From NCBI RefSeq assembly GCF_001591405.1, contig NZ_BCUV01000003.1, positions 124,001 through 188,000 on the forward strand: a DNA stretch of 64,000 bases, given 5' to 3'. Shown here piece after piece: positions 52,401-61,212 of the stretch (position 1 is its first letter; each line of letters starts with the position of its first letter). The notes beneath the pieces are model-generated. The model was not told where the DNA came from and ran no database searches. It saw only the letters and a program-made list of their open reading frames with translations. The translations under genes were made by a program, and so were the position numbers. This DNA comes from Janibacter terrae NBRC 107853. GTDB taxonomy: Bacteria; Actinomycetota; Actinomycetes; Actinomycetales; Dermatophilaceae.

Positions 52401-52407
52401 CATCGGC

Positions 52408-52809
52408 ATGAGGACAGGACGACGCATCGGACGAGACGGCTTGCTGCTGGCGGCACTGCTCTGCGTGCCCCTGCTGGTGCTGCTCGGGTTCCGCGTGGCG
52501 GCCGCGCCCTCGGACCCGCCGCCGGTGCAGGAGCGCCCCCTGCAGCTGACGAGCGAGACGCGCCCCTCCAGCCCGACGTCGAGCTCGACCTCCTCCAGCC
52601 CCAGGACGTCGAGCCCCAAGACCTCCAGCCCCAAGACCTCCAGCCCCAAGACGACGCAGCCCGTCCCGTCGTCCACGTCGTCGCGCCCCACGTGGACGCC
52701 CCCGCCCAGCGTCACCACCCGCTCCGATGCCCCGGTGCCGACGTACGACGACGATGATGGGGACGACGACGGGGACGACGCGGATGATGACGAGTACGAC
52801 GATGACTGA
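52408..52809 (+). CDS. Secreted or membrane-anchored Ser/Thr/Pro-rich acidic protein
   Basis: A 133-residue protein with no known domain. Basic residues (RTGRRIGRDG) and one hydrophobic stretch (LLLAALLCVPLLVLLGFRVAA) make a signal or anchor. Then follow a Ser/Thr/Pro-rich spacer with tandem SSPKT repeats (15-base DNA repeats near 52600-52650) and a tail of about 20 residues that is almost all aspartate (DDDDGDDDGDD). It could bind calcium or other cations outside the cell. TAGGGT is 7 bases before the ATG. It overlaps the histidine kinase by one base, which makes it a candidate sensor accessory protein. Confidence 0.7.
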   Translation: MRTGRRIGRDGLLLAALLCVPLLVLLGFRVAAAPSDPPPVQERPLQLTSETRPSSPTSSSTSSSPRTSSPKTSSPKTSSPKTTQPVPSSTSSRPTWTPPPSVTTRSDAPVPTYDDDDGDDDGDDADDDEYDDD

Positions 52810-54284
52810 TGGCGGCTGAGCGCCGCCCGCGGCCCAGGTTGGCCAGGGACACCATCGTCGGCTGGATGCTGCTGATGCTCCTCGTCAGCCTGCTGAGCGT
52901 CATCATCGTCGTGCGCGAGAGCCTGCACCGGTCCGTGACCGACGCCGCCAACGCCGACGTCTCGCAGGAGATCGAGGAGTTCCGCACCTTCACCGAGGAA
53001 GGCGTCGACCCCGAGACCTCGAAGCCCTTCACCTCCGCCGAGCGGCTCCTCACCGTCTACCTCACCCGCCAGCGGCCCGGGGCGGGCGAGGCCATCGTCG
53101 GCTACGTCGGCCAGTCGGGGGTCGTCACGACCTCGTACGGTCCCGGCGCTCCCGACCCGCAGGAGTACGACCTCACCCGGGACACCTCGCTCGTCCGCGA
53201 CGCCGAGCGCCGGACCTCGGGCACCACCGACACCCCGGCGGGCGAGATGCGGTGGGCCCGCACCGTCGTCGACGTGCGCGGCGGTGACGACGCGATGATG
53301 CTCGTCGCCGTCTTCACCGAGGGCGCGCGGGCCGAGGCCGACCGCACCGTGCGCACCCTGACCCTCGTCTCGCTGGTCGCGCTCCTCTTCGCGGGCGTCG
53401 TCTCCTGGCTCGTCGCCGGTCGGCTGCTGCGCCCGGTGCGCCTCGTCCACGAGGCGGCCGAGGAGATCACCGAGCAGGACCTCACCCGGCGCATCGACGT
53501 CGGTGACGACGACGTGTCCGGGCTGGCCGCGACCTTCAACCGGATGCTGGACCGCCTCGAGGAGGCCTTCCTCGCGGAGCAGCGCTTCGTCGACGACGCC
53601 GGCCACGAGCTGCGCACCCCCATCACCGTCATCCGTGGCCACCTCGAGCTCATGGACGACGACCCGCGGTCGCGGGCGGCCACGATGCGCATCGTCACCC
53701 AGGAGCTGGACCGGATGAGCCGGATCGTCACCGACCTGCTCGCGCTGGCCAAGGCCGACCGTCCGGACTTCCTCCGCCCGGTCGACGGGGTCGACCTGTC
53801 CGCCCTCACGGTCTCGCTCGACGCGAAGATCTCCGCCCTGGCCGAGCGCAGCTGGCGGGTCAGCCAGGTCGCCGAGGGGACCGCCAGGCTCGACGCCGAG
53901 CGGATCACCCAGGCCGTCCTGCAGCTCGCGCAGAACGCTGTCCAGCACACCCACGACGGCGACGCGATCACGCTCGGGTCCGATGTGGTCGACGACCCGG
54001 CCCTGGGCCGGGCGCTGAGCATCTCCATCACGGACACGGGGCCGGGGGTGCCGCAGGCGGACCGGGAGCGGATCTTCGAGCGCTTCTCGCACGGCGAGCC
54101 GCCGGACGGTCGCCGCCACAGTGGGGCCGGGCTGGGCCTGGCGATCGTGCGCGCCATCGCCGAGGGGCACGACGGTCGGGTCGACGTGGGAGCCGGACCG
54201 GGTGGGGGCGCCGTGTTCACGATCGTCATCCCCGTCGACGAGGACACCGGACGCCACGAGCAGGACGACCAGGAGGCACCATGA
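52809..54284 (+). CDS. Two-component sensor histidine kinase
   Basis: A 491-residue membrane kinase. Helix at about 17-38, an extracytoplasmic sensor region of about 140 residues, a second helix near 192-212, a HAMP domain with AEEITEQDLTRRIDV, HisKA with FVDDAGHELRTPITVI (His266), and HATPase with NAVQHTHDG (N box), DTGPGVPQ (G1), GAGLGLAIV (G2). All catalytic boxes are present. It overlaps the secreted acidic protein (TGATG) and the response regulator (ATGA). The ligand is unknown; the upstream acidic protein may take part in sensing. Confidence 0.93.
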   Translation: MAAERRPRPRLARDTIVGWMLLMLLVSLLSVIIVVRESLHRSVTDAANADVSQEIEEFRTFTEEGVDPETSKPFTSAERLLTVYLTRQRPGAGEAIVGYVGQSGVVTTSYGPGAPDPQEYDLTRDTSLVRDAERRTSGTTDTPAGEMRWARTVVDVRGGDDAMMLVAVFTEGARAEADRTVRTLTLVSLVALLFAGVVSWLVAGRLLRPVRLVHEAAEEITEQDLTRRIDVGDDDVSGLAATFNRMLDRLEEAFLAEQRFVDDAGHELRTPITVIRGHLELMDDDPRSRAATMRIVTQELDRMSRIVTDLLALAKADRPDFLRPVDGVDLSALTVSLDAKISALAERSWRVSQVAEGTARLDAERITQAVLQLAQNAVQHTHDGDAITLGSDVVDDPALGRALSISITDTGPGVPQADRERIFERFSHGEPPDGRRHSGAGLGLAIVRAIAEGHDGRVDVGAGPGGGAVFTIVIPVDEDTGRHEQDDQEAP

Positions 54285-54955
54285 GCAGCATCCTCATCGC
54301 CGAGGACCACGAGGAGATCTCGAGCTTCATCGACAAGGGGCTGCGCGCCAACGGCCACCGCACGACGATCACCGCCGACGGCCGTCAGGCCTGGGCGCTC
54401 GCCGGCACGGGTGCCTTCGACCTGCTCGTGCTCGACGTCGGGCTGCCCGGCCTCGACGGCTTCGAGGTGCTGCGGCGGCTGCGCGGCGACGGCGTCGACA
54501 TCCCGGTCATCATCCTCACCGCCCGTGACGGTGTGGACGACACGGTCGCGGGCCTCGAGGGCGGGGCCAACGACTACATGACCAAGCCCTTCCAGTTCGC
54601 CGAGCTGCTCGCGCGGGTGCGCCTGCGGCTGCGCGAAGGTGGCGCCGCACCCGCCACGGACACCGCCCTCACCCTCGGAGACCTCAGCCTCGACGTGCGT
54701 CGCCGGACCGCGCGCGTGGCAGAGCGCGAGGTGGAGCTCACCGCGCGGGAGTTCGCGCTGCTCGAGGCGTTCGTCGAGCACCCGGAGCAGGTGCTCTCCC
54801 GGGAGCAGCTGCTCGGCATGGTGTGGGACATGGACTTCGACCCGGGGTCCAACGTCGTCGACGTCTTCGTCCGCTCGCTGCGCTCGAAGATCGGCGCCGA
54901 GCGGATCGTCACCGTGCGCGGCGTGGGCTACCGGCTCACCGCGGTCGTCAGCTGA
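54281..54955 (+). CDS. OmpR-family response regulator
   Basis: A 224-residue regulator. The receiver domain has acidic residues E8 and D9, phospho-acceptor Asp52 (LLVLDVGLPG) and Lys in YMTKPF. The C-terminal winged helix runs from about 130 to 220, with LTAREFALLEAFVEHPEQVLSREQLL (cut as ALLEAFVEHPEQVLSREQLL) and VRGVGYRL at the end. It forms an operon with the kinase and the secreted protein. The three direct repeats at 52357-52385 fit its DNA-binding class, predicting autoregulation. Its 3' end overlaps a LuxR-type regulator on the other strand by 8 bases. Confidence 0.94.
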   Translation: MSSILIAEDHEEISSFIDKGLRANGHRTTITADGRQAWALAGTGAFDLLVLDVGLPGLDGFEVLRRLRGDGVDIPVIILTARDGVDDTVAGLEGGANDYMTKPFQFAELLARVRLRLREGGAAPATDTALTLGDLSLDVRRRTARVAEREVELTAREFALLEAFVEHPEQVLSREQLLGMVWDMDFDPGSNVVDVFVRSLRSKIGAERIVTVRGVGYRLTAVVS

Positions 54956-55571
54956 TCAGGCCCTCCTCACGGGCGCGCGCGACCGCGGCCGTGCGCGAGT
55001 CGACGTCGAGCTTGGTGAAGACGTGCACGAGGTGGGTCTTGACCGTCGCCTCGGAGATGAAGAGCGTGCGGGCGATCTCCTTGTTGCCCAGGCCCCGGGC
55101 GACCGCGGTGAGGATCTCGACCTCGCGCGCCGACAGCTGCGCACGCGGCCGGCCCAGCCGGGCGACGACCCGCTGGGCGAGCTCGGCCGAGAGGACCGTC
55201 CCACCCGCCGCGGCCCGGACGACGGCGCCGACGATGTCGGCCGGGTCCGCGTCCTTGAGCAGGTACCCGGCCGCCCCGGCCTCGACGGCGCGCACGATGT
55301 CACGGTCGGTGTCGTACGTCGTGAGGACGAGCACCGCCGGCGCCTCCCGCCCGGAGCGGAGGGAGGCCGTCACCCCCACCCCGTCCATCCCGTCGCCGAG
55401 GCGCAGGTCGGTGACGACGACGTCGGGATGCTCTCGCTCCGCGACCACCAGGGCCTCCTCGCCGGTGCCCGCCTCGCCGACGACCGCGATCCGCTCGTCC
55501 TGACCGAGCAGGGCGACGATGCCCAGCCGCGTCACCGGGTGGTCCTCGACGACGACGACACGCACGCTCAC
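54948..55571 (-). CDS. NarL/LuxR-family response regulator
   Basis: A 207-residue regulator. The receiver has the phospho-acceptor Asp55 (VVVTDLRLGD) and Lys in YLLKDAD. A LuxR-type HTH at about 140-205 reads LSAREVEILTAVARGLGNKEIA (cut as SAREVEILTAVARGLGNKEI), SEATVKTHLVHVFTKL. GTG at 55571 overlaps the kinase stop in GTGA. It is the last gene of an MMPL exporter, kinase, regulator operon. The probable target site is the inverted repeat at 58889-58908 upstream of that operon. Confidence 0.93.
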   Translation of the reverse strand: MSVRVVVVEDHPVTRLGIVALLGQDERIAVVGEAGTGEEALVVAEREHPDVVVTDLRLGDGMDGVGVTASLRSGREAPAVLVLTTYDTDRDIVRAVEAGAAGYLLKDADPADIVGAVVRAAAGGTVLSAELAQRVVARLGRPRAQLSAREVEILTAVARGLGNKEIARTLFISEATVKTHLVHVFTKLDVDSRTAAVARAREEGLIS

Positions 55572-56776
55572 GGTGTCTCCTTCACGGTGCGGGGCGAGGG
55601 GACCCAGGCCGAGACGGCCGTCCCCTCGTCGGGGGTGGACTCGACGGCCAGGCCGCCGCCGACCTCGCGCAGGCGGGCTCGTGTCGCCCGCAGGCCGTAG
55701 CCCCCTTCGCCGGTGGTGCTCGGTCCGGACGACCACCACGCGTCCGCGTCGAAGCCACGCCCGTCGTCGACGACGTCGACCCGGACGGTCTCCTCGCTCG
55801 CGTCGAGGGTGACGACGACCCGGCTGGCGGCGGCGTGGGTGCGGATGTTGGCGAGTGCCCCCTGGACGCACCGCAGGAGCGTGACCTCGGCGGTCGTCGG
55901 CAGCGGCGGGAGCGTCCCGGCGACGACGACCTCTGCCTCGACCCCCGACTCCTGCGCGAAGCGCTCGGTGACCCGGCGCACGGCCGCGGCGAGGCTCCCT
56001 TCGTCGAGGTCAGCGGGGGCGAGGGCCGCTACCACCCGGCGCGACTCCTCGAGGCCGCGGGTGGCGCCGTCCTCGAGGTGGCCGAGCAGTTCGCGGACCC
56101 GGGCGGGGTCCTCCTCGGCGCCGGCCGCGCGGGCGAGCAGGACGATCGAGCTGAAGCCCTGGGCGATGCCGTCGTGGATGTCCCGGGAGAGCCGGGTGCG
56201 CTCGCTCGTCGCCCCTTCGGCACGCTGCACGCGGGCGAGCTCGTCGGTGAGGGCCGCGGTCTCCTCCTGCGCCGCGTAGAGCGAGGCGATGAGCCGCTGC
56301 CGCTCGATGCCGTCCCGCACGAGTGCCTGCTGGGCCCAGGCGACGCCGAGCGCGACGACCATGCCGATGAGGGGGCCGATGATCGCGGCGAAGGAGGCCG
56401 CGCCGGTCTGTCGGACCGGCTCGAGGGCGACGACCACGAAGACGCCGAGCGAGATGAGCACGGCCGGCAGCAGCGGCAGGACGTGGCCGGCCAGCAGCCA
56501 CAGGGGGAAGGCGAGCCAGACGTTCTCGGGGGAGACGAGGACGAGGAGGGTCCACAGCAGGACCAGCACGAGGAACCAGCGGGTGCCTGCCCGGGCGAGG
56601 CGTGGGCCGACGGAGTACCAACCGATGAACGCGGCGAGCGCGGCGATCTCGGCGAGCGGGTGGGCCCCGTCCACGATCGCCCGGAGTCCGCAGACCAGGG
56701 CCAGCACGCCGAGGAGGGCGTGCCGGCCCAGCCGCAGCCACCGGCTGGTGACCGTCTGGTCGAGGGGCGCGCTCAC
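55568..56776 (-). CDS. NarL-type (HisKA_3) sensor histidine kinase
   Basis: A 402-residue kinase with about five N-terminal membrane helices (residues 15-150) and no large extracytoplasmic domain, so it probably senses within the membrane, like DesK or LiaS. The phospho-acceptor is His201 in RLSRDIHDGIAQGFS; the HATPase has NIRTHAAASRV and DDGRGFD and GYGLRATRARL. GTG at 56776 overlaps the MMPL stop (GTGA) and also follows TAGCGT by 7 bases, so it may have a leaderless promoter inside the MMPL gene. Confidence 0.9.
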   Translation of the reverse strand: MSAPLDQTVTSRWLRLGRHALLGVLALVCGLRAIVDGAHPLAEIAALAAFIGWYSVGPRLARAGTRWFLVLVLLWTLLVLVSPENVWLAFPLWLLAGHVLPLLPAVLISLGVFVVVALEPVRQTGAASFAAIIGPLIGMVVALGVAWAQQALVRDGIERQRLIASLYAAQEETAALTDELARVQRAEGATSERTRLSRDIHDGIAQGFSSIVLLARAAGAEEDPARVRELLGHLEDGATRGLEESRRVVAALAPADLDEGSLAAAVRRVTERFAQESGVEAEVVVAGTLPPLPTTAEVTLLRCVQGALANIRTHAAASRVVVTLDASEETVRVDVVDDGRGFDADAWWSSGPSTTGEGGYGLRATRARLREVGGGLAVESTPDEGTAVSAWVPSPRTVKETP

Positions 56777-58842
56777 CGGCGTGACGCTACCCGCCCGGGC
56801 CGCCAGAAGCGGTCGCCGACGAGGGCCGTCGCGGCGGGCACGACGACGGTGCGCACGAGGAGGGTGTCGAGGAGGACACCGAGCCCGACGACGAGCCCGA
56901 GCTGGCCGAGCACGACGAGAGGGAGGACCCCGAGGGCGGCGAAGACCGCGGCCAGGACGACCCCGGCGCTCGTGATGACCGCTCCCGTCCGGGCGACCGC
57001 CCGGGCGACCCCCTCGCGGGTGCCGTGCCCACCGGTCTCGGCGCGCGCCCGGTGCATGAGGAAGATCGTGTAGTCGATCCCCAGCGCGACGAGGAAGAGG
57101 AAGGCGAGGAGCGGGACCTGCACGTCCAGCGCCGCGTGTCCGAGCAGGTGCTCGTCGAGCCACGCCCCGAGGCCGATCGCCGCGAGCGCGCTCGCCGCGT
57201 TGAGCAGCAGGAGCACGAGCGGACCGACGAGCGCGCCCAGGATCAGGACGAGGACGACGAGGCTCACGAGCAGGACGAGGGGGGCGACGGTCGTGAGGTC
57301 GCTCTCGGCGGCGGTGCGGGCGTCGAGCAGCTCGGCGGAGCCACCGCCGACCAGGGCGTCGGCACCCGGGACGGCGTGGGCGCTCGTGCGCAGGTCGCGG
57401 GCGAGGTCGAGGCTCGCAGGCGTGCCGGGGGAGGGCTCGCCGATGACCGTGAGCCGGGCCAGGCCGGCGCCGTCGGTGCCCGCCGGGACGACCGTGGTGA
57501 CGCCGTCGACGGACTCGAGCGCGGAGACGGTCGCCGCGGTGCTCCCCTCGCGCGTCGTCACGGCGAAGGGGGCGACCGACCCGGCGGGGAAGTGCTCGCC
57601 GACCGTGACGAGGCCGTCGGCGGACTCGGAGGCGGTGCGGAAGGAGTCGGCCTGGGCCAGGCCGACGCTCGCGCCGGAGAGGCCCGAGGCGAGGACGGCC
57701 AGCACGGCGAGACCACCGACGAGGTGCGGCCCGGGGCGGGCGACGACGCGGCGGGCGACCTTCGCCCAGACGCCGTCGTGGCCGGGCCGGTCACCGGGGC
57801 GGGGGACGAAGGGCCAGAAGACCCGCCGGCCGACCAGGGCGAGGGCGGCGGGCAGCGCGACGAGGATGGCGACCAGGGCGATGACGAGGCCGACGGCGGA
57901 GGCCAGCCCGAGCCCACGGGTGCCGGGGACGCTCGCGAGGAGCAGGGTGCCCAGCGCGAGGACGACGGTGGCGTTGCTCGCGAGGATCGCGGGGACCGTG
58001 GCGCGCCAGGCGACCGCGAGGGCGGCGCGGTGGTCCGCGTGCTCGTGCAGCTCCTCGCGGTAGCGGGAGATCAGCAGGAGGGCGTAGTTGGTGCCTGCGC
58101 CGAAGACGAGGACCGAGACGATCCCGGCGTCGAAGGGGAGACCGCTCGCCTCGCCGACGGCCGCCGTGACCCTGCCGGCGAGCCGGTCGGCGGTCCCGAC
58201 GACCACGAGCGGGACGAGCCAGAGGACCGGTGAGCGGTAGGTGAGGAGCAGCAGGAGCGCGACCACGCCGATGGTCACGGCGAGCAGGGTGAGGTCCGCG
58301 CCGTCGAAGGACGAGGCGATGTCCGCACCGAAGGCGGGCCCACCGGTGACCTCGACGGTCAGGTCCGCCGGCGCGTGCTCGGCGACGTCGGCACGCAGGT
58401 CCTCGATGGTCTGCACCGCCGCGGCGCTGTCCTCGGTCACGGGCACCGGCACGGTGACCGTCGCGGCCCGGCCGTCCTCGCTGACGCGGGCGTGGGCGTC
58501 GGTGGCGCCGAGGTCGTCGGCGAGGTCGGCCAGGGCGGAGGCGTCGGCGGGGGAGAGGGCGGCTCCTCCCTTCGTCGCGACGAGGACGACCGGGGCATCG
58601 CCGCTCCCGGGGAAGTGCCGCAGCTGCTCGGCCACGATCGCGGACTCGGCGGTGGCCGGGTAGCCGTCGCCCCGGGGCGGTGCCTGCGCGGTGCCGAGCA
58701 GGGTGGTGGCCAGCCCGACGAGCAGGAGGGCCAGGACGAGCACGAGGGCGGCCCCGCGGCGGCCGGTCAGGCGCTGCGCGAGGGTCTCGCGGGACCTACG
58801 TGGAGGGGTGTCGGGGCGGTGAGGTCGCAGGGTCGTCGTCAT
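56773..58842 (-). CDS. MMPL-family RND transporter
   Basis: A 689-residue exporter with 12 predicted helices in two halves, each with an extracytoplasmic loop (about 60-190 and 370-500). GAGTNYALLLISRYREEL and GIDYTIFLMHRARAE carry the paired GxxxDY-like and GTNY motifs of MMPL/RND proton-relay helices. Members export lipids, siderophores or antibiotics. It is the first gene of an operon with a NarL-type kinase and regulator, which resembles envelope-stress systems such as LiaSR controlling exporters. ATG at 58842. There is no adaptor or outer-membrane partner. Confidence 0.9.
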   Translation of the reverse strand: MTTTLRPHRPDTPPRRSRETLAQRLTGRRGAALVLVLALLLVGLATTLLGTAQAPPRGDGYPATAESAIVAEQLRHFPGSGDAPVVLVATKGGAALSPADASALADLADDLGATDAHARVSEDGRAATVTVPVPVTEDSAAAVQTIEDLRADVAEHAPADLTVEVTGGPAFGADIASSFDGADLTLLAVTIGVVALLLLLTYRSPVLWLVPLVVVGTADRLAGRVTAAVGEASGLPFDAGIVSVLVFGAGTNYALLLISRYREELHEHADHRAALAVAWRATVPAILASNATVVLALGTLLLASVPGTRGLGLASAVGLVIALVAILVALPAALALVGRRVFWPFVPRPGDRPGHDGVWAKVARRVVARPGPHLVGGLAVLAVLASGLSGASVGLAQADSFRTASESADGLVTVGEHFPAGSVAPFAVTTREGSTAATVSALESVDGVTTVVPAGTDGAGLARLTVIGEPSPGTPASLDLARDLRTSAHAVPGADALVGGGSAELLDARTAAESDLTTVAPLVLLVSLVVLVLILGALVGPLVLLLLNAASALAAIGLGAWLDEHLLGHAALDVQVPLLAFLFLVALGIDYTIFLMHRARAETGGHGTREGVARAVARTGAVITSAGVVLAAVFAALGVLPLVVLGQLGLVVGLGVLLDTLLVRTVVVPAATALVGDRFWRPGRVASRR

Positions 58843-58888
58843 GGCACCCAGTCCACCGGCGAAGGGGGCTCGCCCGCATCGCGCGGGA

Positions 58889-58908
58889 GGTTGGTCCTGC
58901 GGTCAACC
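58889..58908. promoter_or_regulatory. Inverted repeat between the MMPL operon and dinG
   Basis: GGTTG, ten bases, CAACC. It lies 47 bases before the MMPL start, inside an unusually A+T-containing spot, and TTGACC on the minus strand within it may be the -35 element. Candidate operator of the NarL/LuxR-type regulator at 54948. Confidence 0.45.
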
Positions 58909-58979
58909 TTTTGGTGGACCATCTCGACGGCTGTGGATCGGTGACCCGGGATGTCGGCCGGGCCATCTAGGGTGGAGCG

Positions 58980-61202
58980 GTGTCCTCGACTGTTGAGTCC
59001 CTGCTCGCCGCCGCCGTCGGGGGAGTGGGCGGATCGACCCGCCCGGGACAGGTCGAGATGGCCGTCGCGGTGGCGCGTGCCATCGACACCGAGGAGCACC
59101 TGCTCGTCCAGGCCGGCACCGGCACCGGCAAGTCCCTCGCCTACCTCGTCCCCGCCGTCGAGCACGCCCAGCGCGTCGGCAAGCCCGCGGTCGTCGCGAC
59201 CGCGACCCTCGCGCTGCAGGGCCAGATCGTCGACCGTGACATGCCGCGCCTCGCCGACGCGCTGACCCCCCACCTGCGGCGTCGCCCGACCTACGCGATC
59301 GTCAAGGGCCGTCGCAACTACGTGTGCAAGCACAAGGTCGAGGGCGGCTTCCCCGACGACGAGGACGGGCTCTTCGACGTCGGCGAGGCGGACGCCCGCG
59401 CCGGCTGGCTCGGCAAGGAGGTCGTCCGGGTCCGCGAGTGGGCCGCCGAGACCGAGTCGGGCGACCGCGACGAGCTCGTCCCCGGCGTCTCGGAGAAGGC
59501 CTGGCGCCAGGTGTCGGTCTCCGCGCAGGAGTGCCTGGGCTCCAAGTGCCCGATGGTCGGTGAGTGCTTCGTCGAGCGCTCCCGCGAGGCGGCCAAGGAC
59601 GTCGACGTCATCGTCACCAACCACTCCTTCATGGCCATCGACGCCTTCGAGGGGCGCCCGATGCTGCCCGACCACGACGTGCTCGTCATCGACGAGGCGC
59701 ACGAGCTCGTCGATCGGGTCACGTCCACGGTCACCGACGAGCTGGCGCCGGGCGGCGTGCGCGCGGCGGCCAAGCGGGCGCGCAAGTTCGCGGAGACCTC
59801 GGACGCGCTCGACGACCTCGCCACCGACCTCGAGGCGGTGCTCGAGGAGGCCCCCGAGGGGCGCCTGGCCACCGGCATCCCCGACGCGCTCGCGATGGTC
59901 CTCGGGCGCTGCCGTGACGTGGCCCGCGCGCTGCTCACGGAGATGAAGCCGCCCAAGGGCGAGCAGGTCGACGGCACCCGGCAGGTCGCGCTCGTCACGG
60001 TCGAGGAGGTCCACGACACGGCCGCGCGCATGCTGCAGGAGCACGAGCTGGACGTCATCTGGGTCAGCCGCGACCTGCGTCGCGGACCGCTGCTGAGGGT
60101 CGCCCCGATGAGCGTGGCGATGCGGATGCGGGAGCGGATCTTCGGTACCGGGGCGACCGACGACGACGAAGGGGTGCGCGACCGCACCGTCGTCCTCACC
60201 TCCGCGACGCTGGAGCTCGGCGGCACCTTCGACGCCGTCGCCGGCACGCTCGGTCTGCGCGGCCCGGGCGCCCCGGAGTGGACCGGCCTCGACGTCGGGT
60301 CCCCCTTCGACTACCAGCAGCAGGGCATCGCCTACGTCGCCGAGCACCTCCCGGCGCCCGGACGGGACGGGCTCGCGCCGCAGACGCTCGACGAGATCGA
60401 GGCGCTCGTGCGGGCGGCCGGGGGTCGCACGCTCGGGCTCTTCTCGTCGATGCGCGCGGCCAAGGAGGCCAGCGAGGCGATGCGCGAGCGGCTGGGGCCT
60501 GACTTCACCGTGCTCTGCCAGGGCGAGGACATGATCGGCACGCTGGTGCGCGACTTCGCGCGCGACCCCCGGACCATCCTCTTCGGCACGCTCACGCTCT
60601 GGCAGGGCGTCGACGTGCCGGGCAGCAGCTGCCAGCTCGTGCTCATCGACCGCATCCCCTTCCCACGACCCGATGACCCCCTGGCATCCGCGCGCACCCA
60701 GGAGATCGCCCGGCGCGGCGGCAACGGCTTCATGGCGGTCTCGGCCACGCACGCCGCGCTGCGGCTGGCCCAGGGTGCCGGCCGGCTCATCCGACGGTCC
60801 GACGACCGGGGCGTCGTCGCCTTCCTCGACCACCGGATGATCAAGGCCCGCTACGCCGGGTTCCTGCAGCGCTCCCTTCCCCCGTTCTGGCCGACGACCG
60901 ACCGCCAGCTCGTGCTCGGGGCCCTCGCTCGGCTCGACGAGACCGCCCCCGATGTCCTGCCGGTCGCCGACCCGGTCAAGCGCGGCCTGACCGGCCAGGT
61001 CGCCGACCCCGGCCCGGCGGGCAGCGTGCGCACCGCGGTGGTGCAGGGCGACGGGTGGTCCGTCCAGGACGACGACGAGCTGCGCGACGGCATCGACCTC
61101 GGTCTGCCGCTCACCGAGCTGGCCGCCTCGCTCGACCGCGACGAGGCCGCGGTCACCGCGCGGGCCGACACCCTCGGGCTCGTCGTCCGCACCCGCGACT
61201 AG
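58980..61202 (+). CDS. dinG: DinG/XPD-type iron-sulfur DNA helicase
   Basis: A 740-residue superfamily 2 helicase (DinG/YoaA branch). Walker A GTGTGKS (Lys51), four cysteines for the iron-sulfur cluster (Cys116, Cys185, Cys190, Cys196), DEAH at 238-241, LTSATL, GTLTLWQGVDVPG and QGAGRLIRR (motif VI) are present. It unwinds forks, R-loops or G-quadruplexes during repair. TAGGGT (58968-58973) is 6 bases before the GTG. A SOS box is not visible upstream, so damage control is not supported. It is separated from the divergent MMPL operon by 137 bases. Confidence 0.93.
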   Translation: MSSTVESLLAAAVGGVGGSTRPGQVEMAVAVARAIDTEEHLLVQAGTGTGKSLAYLVPAVEHAQRVGKPAVVATATLALQGQIVDRDMPRLADALTPHLRRRPTYAIVKGRRNYVCKHKVEGGFPDDEDGLFDVGEADARAGWLGKEVVRVREWAAETESGDRDELVPGVSEKAWRQVSVSAQECLGSKCPMVGECFVERSREAAKDVDVIVTNHSFMAIDAFEGRPMLPDHDVLVIDEAHELVDRVTSTVTDELAPGGVRAAAKRARKFAETSDALDDLATDLEAVLEEAPEGRLATGIPDALAMVLGRCRDVARALLTEMKPPKGEQVDGTRQVALVTVEEVHDTAARMLQEHELDVIWVSRDLRRGPLLRVAPMSVAMRMRERIFGTGATDDDEGVRDRTVVLTSATLELGGTFDAVAGTLGLRGPGAPEWTGLDVGSPFDYQQQGIAYVAEHLPAPGRDGLAPQTLDEIEALVRAAGGRTLGLFSSMRAAKEASEAMRERLGPDFTVLCQGEDMIGTLVRDFARDPRTILFGTLTLWQGVDVPGSSCQLVLIDRIPFPRPDDPLASARTQEIARRGGNGFMAVSATHAALRLAQGAGRLIRRSDDRGVVAFLDHRMIKARYAGFLQRSLPPFWPTTDRQLVLGALARLDETAPDVLPVADPVKRGLTGQVADPGPAGSVRTAVVQGDGWSVQDDDELRDGIDLGLPLTELAASLDRDEAAVTARADTLGLVVRTRD

Positions 61203-61212
61203 CCTGAGCGCC

